From Sorex araneus (lineage: Eukaryota > Chordata > Mammalia > Eulipotyphla > Soricidae), in the NCBI RefSeq assembly GCF_027595985.1, contig NC_073304.1, positions 218,992,000 through 219,055,999 on the forward strand: a stretch of 64,000 nt of DNA. The letters are read 5' to 3'. The translations under genes were made by a program, and so were the position numbers. The notes beneath the pieces were generated by a model. It was given only the letters and a program-made list of their open reading frames with translations, did no database searches and was not told the DNA's origin. Of the stretch, positions 42,301 to 51,644 are shown in pieces (positions within the stretch are counted from its first letter, which is position 1; each line of letters begins with the position of its first letter).

Positions 42301-45300
42301 AGACTACATAGTCTTACTTGCTTTTCCATTTTGTTTTGGCCTTTTTTTTTTGGGGGGGGGGGGCAGGGATGGGGGCTGGAGCAGCATTTGGGCTATGTTA
42401 AGGCTTACTCCTGACTTTGTGGCTCAAGAATCGCTCCTGGTGCAGCACAGTAAACCTTATAGGTTGCCAGAGATCAATCAAGGCAAGCATCCTACCCTAT
42501 GTACTATTGCTCCGACCCCTTGCTTTTATTTATTTATTTTTTGTTTGGGGGCCACCTCTGGTGGTGCCCAGGACTTACTCCTTACTCTGTGCTCAGGGAT
42601 CATTTGTGGCAGGCTCGGGAGACTATATGGGGTGCCAGGGATCAAACCTGGGTCGGCCACATGTAAGGCCACCTCCCTACCCACTGTGCTGTCTCTCCAG
42701 CCGTTTGTTTTTATTTTTAACCCACATCCAGCGGTGCTCAGGGATCACTCCTGGCAGGACTCGGGGGACCATATAAGGAGCCAGGGTTCGAATCCAGGTT
42801 GGCACATGCAGGGCAAGCACCCTACCCACAACCCTTCTGACACCGTGCCTTGCTTTCCTGATTGCTTCCTGGCCCCTGATTATCAAGGAGCCTCGGCTGT
42901 GGTTGACCCCAAAGGCTCCTGCTTGGGGGTAGCCAACCAGGAGGGTGGCTTCTGGAAGAGGTGGTCTCCTGCGAACCTCCCCCTTGCGTCCCCCACCCCC
43001 CCGCAGCCCCCTCTCCCAGGGCCCACAGCTCTGGCCTCCCAGAGAGCCACAGGCCTTGCAAAGCAATTCGTCACCTCCTCTGACTCTCCAGAGAGGAAGC
43101 AGGAGGGTTGAGTTGATCACAGGGGCGATGAGGAAATGTGGGCAGGGTGGGCGAGGTCCCTTGTCACTTAGCAGCTGGGCCGGCCTGAGAACCCTCCCCA
43201 CCCCACCTGGAATTGCAGCAGGGACTCAGCCAAGGAGGGGCTGAGCCCCACCCTGCTTTCTCACGGTCTCACGGTGCTGTTCTGGGTCCCACCCAGCAGA
43301 GCTCAGGGCTTATTCCTGGCGCTGTGTGCAGGGATCACTCCTGGCGGTGCCCGGGGGACCCATTTGTATGACCAGTTTTTGTTCAGGGGTCACTCTTGAT
43401 GATGCCTAGGGGGACCAGATGGTGCAGGGGCTCGAGCCTCCCACGTGCAGAACGCACACTGCAGCCATCTGAGACCAGCATGATTATTCCGATACTTACG
43501 AGTAAATTATAAAAAATGTGGCCGATGCCAGCCACCCGTCCCAAGTGATCTCCCTAAAAGAAGATTCCCCCGTGGCAGACACTAAGGGTTCCCCCAAACC
43601 CTCAGTGGGCCTGGCTTTGTCTCTGAGGGCCTCCTATGGGGACAGACTCTCCCCAAGACCAGGCAGCAGAAGGCGTGGGGACACCAGTGCTCCAAGCCCA
43701 CCCCACAAATCGGATTTTACATCTCCCGTGAACAACTGAGCTCAGGAGGGGAAGATTCTGGAGAGAAGGGCTGAAGGACAATGGGGAGGGCGCTTGCCCT
43801 GTACCTGGACAACCCGGGTTCGATCCCCGGATTCCCATATGATCTGAGCACTGCCAGGAATATTACTGAGTGTAGAGCCAGGGGTTAGCCCTGAGCATTG
43901 CTGGGTGTGGGCACCCCCGCAAAAAAAATCAGGAGAGAACCGAGGAGCAAGGAGACTGGGGGGGGTCTACCCTCACCCTGAGAATCTCACTTCCTGTTTG
44001 GGGTCATAGGTGAGAGGGTCCTCATTCCAGCAAATCCCCCTGACCTCGCAGTCCCTTCTGGCTGGTCTTCATCCCCTCGCCCCATCCGCCCCCTACCTAC
44101 AGCCACCAGGCTCCGAGGTACCTTGACTAGCGGCCACTGGCCGGGCTGGTTGAGCAGCTTGACGATGGCCGGGATGCCATAGTTGAGGCGCACGGAGTTC
44201 TGGGCCATCTCGGCCTCCGGGTGGCGGCTGGTGAGGTGGCGCAGGGCACAGACAGCGGGCTCGGTGATGTCGTCCTTGTCCCCGGCCCGCAGGATGGCAT
44301 GGATGAGCGCCTCCACACCACTGTTCTGCGTCACCAGCGTCTTGTTCTTGCTGTTGTTGCACGTCAGGTTGGACAGCGTGCCCGTGGCGCAGGTGAGCAC
44401 GTTGACGTCGTCCACGCTCAGCTGGTTCACCAGGATCTTCAGCACGCTCTCCAGGCCCTCCTGTGGGGGGCAGGGGGCGTGAGGGGGCGGCTTCCGGGGC
44501 CTAGGGGAGCACGAGTCCCCGCGGCCGAGCCCCAGCGGACCCTGCCTGGGTGTGGGTGAGCATCTCTGCACCCCTCATCCTGCTAGCACCGAACTTGCTC
44601 GATGTACTTCGGACGCTAGGGGGCAGCATTTAGCGCCACCAGCTCCCAGTCAGGAGGCTGCGTTGCAGACTTGGTGGCTCAGAGAGGTTGGGGGGTCCAC
44701 CCCACCAGCCCTGATACTGCCTGCCTATGAGCTTCGTGCTCCTCCTGCCACCCTCTGTCCCCTGTTGGGGTCTTTAACTCTGGGGGAGCCCTAAGGATAC
44801 TAGTAGCAGGGATTGTGGAGGAGGTCACATATCCCTGAAGTTCTGCAGACCCACTTTCACGTGCCCCCTTTCTGTCTTTCACCCCCCCCCACCCCAGGGC
44901 CCAACCCCTTGGCGGTCACTCCCTAACCCAAAAGCCTCATTTCCCCCTACGGGGTGTGGCTATACATCAGAGACTCCAGATTCCTGGTTCAAATCCCAGC
45001 TCTGCCATTTTCTTTGCTCTGACCAAGGACTATTAGCCCCCAGGCCTGTGGGGGGTCCCACATTCTGCCTCCAGGCGTTGAAAGGGGGCAGGGAGGAGCC
45101 GAGGCCCTTGGTGCCTGGCAGAGCCACCAACGGGTGCTCAGGGAAATGGTAGGCGGGCAGAAGGAGGCCCAGGAGATCTGGACCGGAAACAGTTTTCTCT
45201 TCCTTTTTGTTTTTCCAGCGAAGGTGGGCTGAAAGAACCGGTCTCCTAGCTCACTACAGATCTCCACTTTCCCCACAGGTTCTGGGTCAGAACTGCTCCA

Positions 45301-48300
45301 GCTTAGCGCAGAAACCGGGTTTAGCAACACCCCACGCCCTCTTCCTCTAGCTCCTTGCCCAGGTAGGTCCCCTTAGGGCGTAGAGCGGTAGGGTTCAGCG
45401 TACTTCCAGGCTCGGCCGCCAGGGGGCAGCATTCAGCGCCTCCAGCTCCCGGTCGGGAGGTTGCACGCAGCCTTGGATCCCCAGGCCCCGGAGCCGCCCT
45501 TACCTGTTTGGTGGCCACGTCCGAGAGGTTGCGCAGTGTCCACAGGCAGTTCTGCACCAGGCGGGGGCTGTTGCTCGTCAGATGTTTGCCCAGAGCCTGC
45601 ATCCCGCCTGGGGTGGGGGAGAGGGGTTGAGTCAGCCGCGAGGGGAGCCCCCGACCTCTAGACCGCGCCCAGGGGCGAGCCCCACACTCACCGGCCTCCA
45701 CGATGGCGGGCTTATTGCTGGGACACACCGACAGCACCTTGAGCACGCGGCTGGTGGTCCAGAGCAGCTTCTCGTAGCTGTAGTTGCGCATGATCTGCAC
45801 CAGCGCCTGGGGGCCGCCGTTGGCCAGGATGATGAGCTGCGGGAGAAGCGCGGGGTGTGAGCGGGAGGATGGAGGGCAGGAGCCCGGGGGACTGCAGAAC
45901 TGACAGCCTGAGTGAGCTTCCGCTGCAACCTGCAGCGTTTTCGTTCCTTGTAAATAGGTCAGAACTGGGCGGAAAGGATTTGCCTGGAGGAGGAACTGAG
46001 CTGAGGCTACCCTTGGGGCAGGCAATGTGGCAACTGGAGGGAAAGCTGACAGTGACTGAAAACACACTTCCCACTCCTTGGGGGGAGCCGTGTGCCCACA
46101 GCCGTCCATACAGCGGGGGAGTGGGAAGCAATGTCGGTGCTCCCCGCAGAATGGAGTCAGGTGCCTCCACAGAATGAAAATCAATTTGCTACCAGAGAGG
46201 GTGCTTGGTTTTTTGGGGGGCGGGGGACCTTTTTTGTTTGTTTGGGTGACACGCAGCAGTTCTCGGGGCTCACTCCTGGCTCTATACTCAGGGATCACTC
46301 CTGGTGGTGCTCAGGGGACCATATGGGGTGCCAGGGTCCAAACACAGGCTGGCCACGTGTAAGACAAGCATCCTACTCGCTGTATTCTCTCTCTGGTCTC
46401 CTGCCCCCAAATTAGGGGGTCGTGTCACGCCTGGTGATGCTCAAGGGTTACTCCTGGCTCTGCACTCAGAAATCACTCCTGGCAAGGGGAAGGGGAGGAA
46501 CCATATGGGATGCCAGGGATTGAACCTGGTCGGCTGTGTGCAGGGCAAATGTCTTATTCACTGTACATCCCTTCTCTGGCCAATTTTTTTTTTTTTTTTG
46601 CTTTTTTGGGTCACACCCAGCCATGCACAGGGGTTACTCCTGGCTCTGCACTCAGGAATCACTCCTGGTGGTGCTCAGGGGACCATATGGGATGCTGGGA
46701 ATCGAATCTGGGTCGGCCGAGTGCAAGGCAAACGCCCTACCCGCTGTGCTATCGCTCCAGCCCCTGGCCAAGTTTTTTTTTTAAGGTCACACAGTCTGAA
46801 GTGGTATGAGGTTAGGCACTTGCCCTGAATGCAGCTGACCCTGGTCTGGTTTGGTCCCCAGCCCGGCATCCAGTCCCCCAAGCACTGCCAGGAGGGATCC
46901 TTGAGCACCACCAGGTGTGGCCCCAGCCCCCATGCAAAAAACACAAACACGGTGCCACGGTGGCGAGCCCCAGCCCCACAGGCCACCCTGCACTCCATGG
47001 CACCACGTGGTGTGACCCCCCACCACCAACCAACAACCCACAGAAGGGGGGAGATCTGGCCGCAGGCGGGGGCTGGGGGCGCCCACCTTGCTCTCCTGGT
47101 TGCCATAGGCCAGGAGCTGCAGGCAGTCCGTGGTGATGGCCAGGAACTTGGGGTTGTTCTTGTTGAGCAGAGGCACCATCTTCTGCAGCCCGTCCGCCAG
47201 ACGCACGGCCATCTTGGCGCCCTCCTGGTACAGCAGCAGGTTGTGCAGCGTGGTGATGGCGTAGAACAGGACTGACTCCACGGGGGAGCTGCGGGGGGCA
47301 GGCGGCATGAGGGAGGTCCCCCTACCAGGTGGCAACACCCCCTAGCCATGGCCCTTTGCCCCTTGGCCATTTCACTGCACCGGAACTTTTCTGGGTGGAT
47401 GGGGGCTGTGGAGACCTCCACCCAGGGGTACTGGCAGAGACTTCACACATGCTCTTTTTTGTGAGTGTGTTTGCTTTAGTTTGGGGGTGACACCCAGCGA
47501 TGCTCAGGGTTTACTTCTGGCTTCCTGGCACTGCACACAGGAATTACTCCTGGTGATGTTTCTTGGGCTGGAACGATAGCACAGCGGTAGGGCATTCGCC
47601 TTTCACGCAGCTGACCCATGTTCGATTCCTCCGCCCCTCTCGGAGAGCCTGGCAAGCTACCGAGAGTATCGCGCCCGCACGGCAGAGCCTGGCAAGCTAC
47701 CCATGGCGTATTGGATATGCCAAAAACAGTAACAACAAGTCTCACAATGAGAGACGTTACTGGTGCCCGCTCGAAAAAATCGATGAGCAACGGGATGACA
47801 GTGACAGTGACAGATGTTTCTGGGGGGCAGGGGGAGCCCCGTATGGGATGCTGAGAATTGAACCCGGGTTGGCCGCATGCAAGGCAAATGCCCTCGCCGC
47901 TGTACTATCGCTCCAATCCCATTTGCACATACTGTCCCACACACACATCCCTGCACTCCCTCCCCGACAACACTCTTCCCTTCCTTTGCGCTGGCCCAGC
48001 CCCACTCACGAGGCACCCTGGGCACGAACCCCTGCTGCTCAGAGCGCCCTGGGCCAGCCTCCACCCGGCCCGCGCCCCGAGCGCCAGCAGGGGGCGCACC
48101 TGAGCATGCGGACCAGCGCGGGGATGCCACCCGACTTGAAGATGGCCAGCAGCCCCTCGCGGTGGTGCGACAGGTTGTGCAGGATGCTGGTGGTGCAGCG
48201 GGCCGTGTCCAGGTCGCTGGTGTTCTGCATGGTGCGCACCACGGCGGCCACCAGCTGCGGGGAGCCCATTAGGGCGCGCCGCGACGCCTCCTTCTTGGAC

Positions 48301-51300
48301 AGCTGGTTCACGATCATCGCCGCCTTGGTCACCACCACCTGCGGGGCGGCAGAGGGCACGGGCAGGTGTGAACAGGGGGCCCGGGTCACCCGTTGCTCCG
48401 CTCCCTCCTGCTCCTGGGTCACCGCGGCCCCGCCCAGCCACCCCAGGCCGGCCCCCCATGAACAGGGTCCTACTGGGTCATCGCACCCCCCTCCTCCCCG
48501 CCCTCCCCAGCGCCCCCCCTACCCCGCCCCCCCCAGCGGCCGGCCCCCACGGACCGGGTCCTCATCGTTGAGCAGCTTGGTGAGCTCGGGCAGGGCACGC
48601 GTGGCCAGCTCGGCGTCGTCCTGGTAGTTGATGAGGTGCACAATGGCCGACTTGAGCAGCTGGGACGGCTCTGCCAGGCGCTGCAGGTTGGTGCTCTGCC
48701 CGTCCACCTGCGTGGTCAGCAGCAGTGAGCTGTCCTCGCCGCTCACGCCGGGGCACATGGCCTCTCGCACCCGCTTGGCTCTGGCCGTGGTGGACATCTG
48801 ATACTCCAGGTCACCTGGGGACCGAGGGACAGGGGCTGAGCCAGGGCGGCTGGTGGGGCCCTCCTCCAAGTGCAAGTGTAGTAGTGACCTGAGGTCCCTC
48901 GTTGCCTCTGCTGTGTCCACTGTACAGAGGGCACCAAGATCTCCAGCCACTGAAGTGTTCTCTTTTGTGCAGGCACTGGGGAACACCCAGCGGTAACTGG
49001 GGACCACGCAGTGCTGGAAACCAACGCCCATCCAGTGAGCTCCAGCCCTTGAAACTGTCACCCCTGCTCCGACCCCCATACTTTTAGAATTAAGTAACAG
49101 TTACGAGTGCTCTGAGGAGGCGTCCCGTGATGGCACAGGTCATTACAGAAAGGCTAGTGAGGGGCCAGAGATATAGTACAGTGGTTGGGCATTTGCCTTG
49201 CACACGGACAACCCAGGTTCGATACCCAGCATCCCATATAGCTCTCCCTGAACACCAGCAGGAGTGATTCCTGAGTGCAGAGCCAAAGTTCACCACTGAG
49301 CATTGCTGGGAGTGACCCTAAAAGCTAAAAAAAAGAAAGAAAGAAAAAGCTAGTGATTAGTCAGAGCAATCATGCAACAGGCAGGGCATTTGCCTTGCAC
49401 ACAGCCGATGTGGGTTCGAACCCCAGCATCCCAGATGGTCCCCCAAGCACTGCCAGGAGCAATTCCTGAGTACAGAGCAATGCTAGGTATGACTCAAAAC
49501 CAAAACAAACAAAAAATGCCGTTGATTATTATTAAATGGAACAGCTGGCCCTTTCTAGGCATTTTTTGGGGTTTTTTTTAATACTAATTTTCTTATTTTT
49601 GCTGAAAGAATTCACATTCGTTTTGCTGTTTAGGGTGGGGTCCCCTCCCAGCAGTGCTCAGGGACTGTTTCCAACTCGGTGCTTGGGGGTTCCTTCCCCC
49701 AAGGAACCTTCCTGAGATGTACAGGGGTCCCACATGCCAAATACATGCAGGGTCCTTGAGCCATCACTCCCGATTCCAAGATTTAACATCTTTTGAGAAC
49801 TTAGGCTGTGCCTGGCAGTGAATTAAGTGTGCGCCTTCCATCTTCCCGTTTAATCTCACAAGCCTGCGGGTTAAGTCCTGTCATTATCTCCACTTTACAG
49901 ATGGGAAAACTGAGGCCTGGGAAGAGCTTCTGAGAAGCCAGGCTGGGATCTGAGCTCAGACAGCCTGACTCCAGAGCCCAGGGGCCGGCTCTGGCGCCTC
50001 CCTAACAACGAGGTGGGGTGGGATGAGACAAGCTCGGTCTCTTTTCAACCCTAAAATCTCACGATGGTAATTATACCCTCCTCCTCCCGGGAGGCGGCGG
50101 CTTCCCCATGATCTGGGCTGGCCAGCAGTGGCACACACAGATGGGAGGGGGTGCATGGGAGAGCTGTGGACTTTGGGGCTCAGGAGGTGTGCTCTTGGCT
50201 CAACCTGCAAGTGCGACCCCCAGTGGGTGCCCAGGGGCCCCAGGACTGTCCCTGCTGGAGCAGTCCGAGGAGAGAGCGCCCCACGCCCCAATGCTAGCCC
50301 TGTACAGAGACAGAGCTGTGGGCACCCCCCGATGTTTAGGGCCCTGGAGGCCTTCGTGGACCAGAGTCCCAAAGCCCCTACATGCTTCTGCCTGGAGAGG
50401 CGGGGACCTGGCTGGGGCTTCCCCAGCCCCGATGGAGCCCCAGAGTCGGGGTGTTTCTCCACCAGAGCCTACGTGTTGTCTTTATCTTGAAAGGGGGTGC
50501 TCCCGAGCAGTGCTCCGGGACCCCAGGGCCATTCCCTGCTGTACTGGATGGTGCATTGCTCTGGCCGAGCTGTGCTGAGGACCACTAGGGCAACACCCCG
50601 TGGTTCTCAGGAGGCCAGGCCGTGCGGAGGATGGAACTGGCGCCTCCTACAAACAAGGCACCCGCCCAGCCCTTTACAGTGCAGCCCCTGACCCTACCAG
50701 AGGGCAGCACCAGAATCAGCCTCCATTCCCCCCGCCCCCCCAGCAGACCCGGGGCTCCTGGTCTGAGGCTTCACTTCCAGGGGCTGGGCTCCTGGAATGA
50801 AGGGCAATGCTGTGCTTTCTCCACACCCCCGGCTCCCCAGAGCCCTGACTCCCCCTGGAAATTCACAGAACAAAACTCTGCCTCTTCCTCCTCGGCTGTG
50901 GCACCCTGAGGCCAGAGCCTCTCCATTCTAGAGGTGCCCAGGGAGAAAACGGCCTCCTCCCTCGGGCTGGGTGGGTCCGGATGCGTGTGAACTTTCCTCC
51001 CTCCTCAGACTGGGTAGGTCTCTAAGGGCAATCACTGTGCGTCCTCAGTCAGGCTGGGTGTGTCTCTAAGAGAAAGAGTTGTGTCTCTTCTCTCAAGCTG
51101 GGTGGGACTCTCAGAGTAAGAGCTGTGCCTCCTCCCTCAGACTGGGTGGGGCTTTTAGAGTAAGAGCTGTGCCTTTCCCTCAGACCAGATGACTAGATGG
51201 GTTTCTAAGAGTAAGAACCATGCCTCCCCTGTCAGACTGGGTGGATCTCTAGGATGAGGAGCTGTGCCTCCCCCCTCAGACTAGCATTTAAGAACAAATG

Positions 51301-51639
51301 CTGTCTCCCCTCTTAGATTAGAAGCCCCCAAATATAAGCCTCTCCCTTCCCTGGCCTCCCTCCAGAGCCCAGCCTGGTTTTCTATGGGCACATTCCCATG
51401 CAGGGGGCAGGGGAGGGGGACGGACCCCCACCTTGGCTCTGGGGCACCCCCTGGGTGTACGTCGTGGTCTTCTTGACCGTGTACTGGCGCCCGCAGGCCT
51501 CCTCCTCGTCCATGATGCCCTTGCTGCAGACGGAGGGCACGCAGGTGTTGGCGCCCGAGTGGATGCCCGAGTCGTAGGTGTAGGTCTGCTGCCACTCGGT
51601 CACCTTGATGGGCTGTTCGATCAGGTTCATCACCTCCAT
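38301..51639 (-). CDS. JUP: JUP, junction plakoglobin (13 coding exons)
   Basis: Plakoglobin (gamma-catenin) links desmosomal cadherins to desmoplakin and classical cadherins to alpha-catenin, and can act in Wnt signalling. Thirteen exons between 51639 and 38301 sum to 2238 nt, exactly 745 codons plus stop, the human length. The N-tail [20 protein letters not shown] and [11 protein letters not shown] contains the GSK3-type phosphodegron seen in beta-catenin. The armadillo repeats follow from about residue 130 to 670, then the short C-tail ending DHMLT. All introns are GT-AG. Exon sizes 239, 202, 145, 104, 339, 120, 151 and 122 match those I recall for CTNNB1, reflecting common ancestry. The start codon has a perfect Kozak context (CCGCCATGG). 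No frameshift or stop was found. The gene is convergent with GAST. Confidence 0.98.
38627..38666 (-). CDS. JUP: JUP exon 13 (40 nt microexon-size)
   Basis: [13 protein letters not shown] plus one base. Acceptor CCCCTAG, donor GATG/GTGAGT. Needed for the correct phase of the last exon. Confidence 0.93.
39325..39379. repeat. (TA)n microsatellite, JUP intron 12
   Basis: About 52 bp of TA directly before an inverted type B SINE tail. Confidence 0.95.
39381..39602 (-). mobile_element. RTE-tailed SINE (type B), JUP intron 12
   Basis: Head CACTTCAGTCC at 39602, tail ATCACTGTCATCCC at 39390; part of the middle is replaced by TTCTTCAGGAGGGATGG. Confidence 0.75.
39603..40060 (+). mobile_element. L1-like fragment then SOR SINE
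   Basis: 39603-39895 pairs with 1880-2130; 39899-40060 is a SINE lacking part of the B-box region. Confidence 0.65.
40167..40288 (-). CDS. JUP: JUP exon 12
   Basis: 122 nt, [18 protein letters not shown] to HDPAAWEA. Too short for an unspliced frame but exact in phase. Confidence 0.95.
40580..40730 (-). CDS. JUP: JUP exon 11
   Basis: 151 nt, [18 protein letters not shown] to LLHSHNEGT; last armadillo repeats. The adjoining intron (40289-40579) is strikingly C/CpG-rich. Confidence 0.96.
41060..41510 (-). mobile_element. Two SINEs, JUP intron 10
   Basis: 41060-41160 is a remnant; 41316-41510 is a fuller inverted copy with a long T-run. Confidence 0.65.
41584..41703 (-). CDS. JUP: JUP exon 10
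   Basis: 120 nt, [18 protein letters not shown] to NTIPLFVQ. Confidence 0.96.
41895..42050 (-). CDS. JUP: JUP exon 9
   Basis: 156 nt, [18 protein letters not shown] to AAGTQQPYT; one codon shorter than my memory of the beta-catenin exon. Confidence 0.95.
42335..42835 (-). mobile_element. Three inverted SINEs, JUP intron 8
   Basis: 42335-42520 (very old), 42533-42703, 42712-42835 (tail part lost). Confidence 0.75.
43275..43470 (-). mobile_element. Old SINE, possibly two joined
   Basis: The body motif GGGGGACC occurs twice with CATTTGTATGACCAG between. Confidence 0.55.
43766..43935 (+). mobile_element. SOR-type SINE, diverged
   Basis: Good B box GGGTTCGATCCCC, short body. Confidence 0.75.
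44122..44460 (-). CDS. JUP: JUP exon 8
   Basis: 339 nt, [18 protein letters not shown] to GQWPLVK; the central armadillo repeats. Confidence 0.97.
44955..45030 (+). mobile_element. MIR fragment
   Basis: TTCAAATCCCAGCTCTGCCA is the conserved MIR segment. Confidence 0.7.
45504..45607 (-). CDS. JUP: JUP exon 7
   Basis: 104 nt, [18 protein letters not shown] to DVATKQ, separated from exon 6 by an 84-bp intron. Donor ACAG/GTAAGG. Confidence 0.96.
45692..45836 (-). CDS. JUP: JUP exon 6
   Basis: 145 nt, [16 protein letters not shown] to NKPAIVEAG. Donor GCCG/GTGAGT. Confidence 0.96.
46205..46935. mobile_element. Four SINEs, JUP intron 5
   Basis: 46205-46405, 46424-46583 and 46584-46763 on minus (the last near consensus), and 46790-46935 on plus. 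Confidence 0.78.
47087..47288 (-). CDS. JUP: JUP exon 5
   Basis: 202 nt, [20 protein letters not shown] to AYGNQESK; armadillo repeats 3-5. Confidence 0.96.
47482..47920 (-). mobile_element. SOR SINE split by a type B SINE, JUP intron 4
   Basis: Outer inverted SINE interrupted at TGGTGATGTTTCT and resuming at 47813. Confidence 0.85.
47564..47812 (+). mobile_element. RTE-tailed SINE (type B), full length
   Basis: The best copy: head GGCTGGAACGATAGCACAGC, B box GTTCGATTCC, GAGCCTGGCAAGCTACC twice, ATTGGATATGCCAAAAACAG, then tail GACAGT repeats. Target duplication GATGTTTCT (47555-47563, 47813-47821). Confidence 0.88.
48100..48338 (-). CDS. JUP: JUP exon 4
   Basis: 239 nt, [20 protein letters not shown] to IPALVRML; armadillo repeats 1-3. 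Donor CTCAG/GTGCGC. Confidence 0.96.
48555..48814 (-). CDS. JUP: JUP exon 3
   Basis: 260 nt from [12 protein letters not shown] to LLNDEDP; it carries the alpha-catenin-binding region and the start of the first armadillo repeat. Acceptor CCCCAG, donor GTCCGT (weak +3 C). Confidence 0.95.
49160..49985. mobile_element. Three SINEs and a MIR, JUP intron 2
   Basis: 49160-49345 (+), 49355-49515 (+), 49630-49785 (-, old), and MIR 49790-49985 (-) with TTTACAGATGGGAAAACTGA. Confidence 0.78.
50945..51345. repeat. Minisatellite, period about 50 bp, JUP intron 2
   Basis: Seven to eight imperfect units built on CCTCAGACTGGGTGG, TCTAAGAGTAAGAGCTGTGC. A single related piece lies at 55500-55570. Confidence 0.8.
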
Positions 51640-51644
51640 GGCGG
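51432..51644 (-). CDS. JUP: JUP exon 2, start codon exon
   Basis: Acceptor CCCGCAG, five untranslated bases, ATG at 51639-51637, donor CCAAG/GTGGGG. Encodes residues 1-69 with the N-terminal regulatory tail. Confidence 0.96.

Noticed and set aside
47563-48627. 354-codon plus-strand frame
   Set aside because: Antisense of JUP exon 4 joined through a type B SINE; not a gene.
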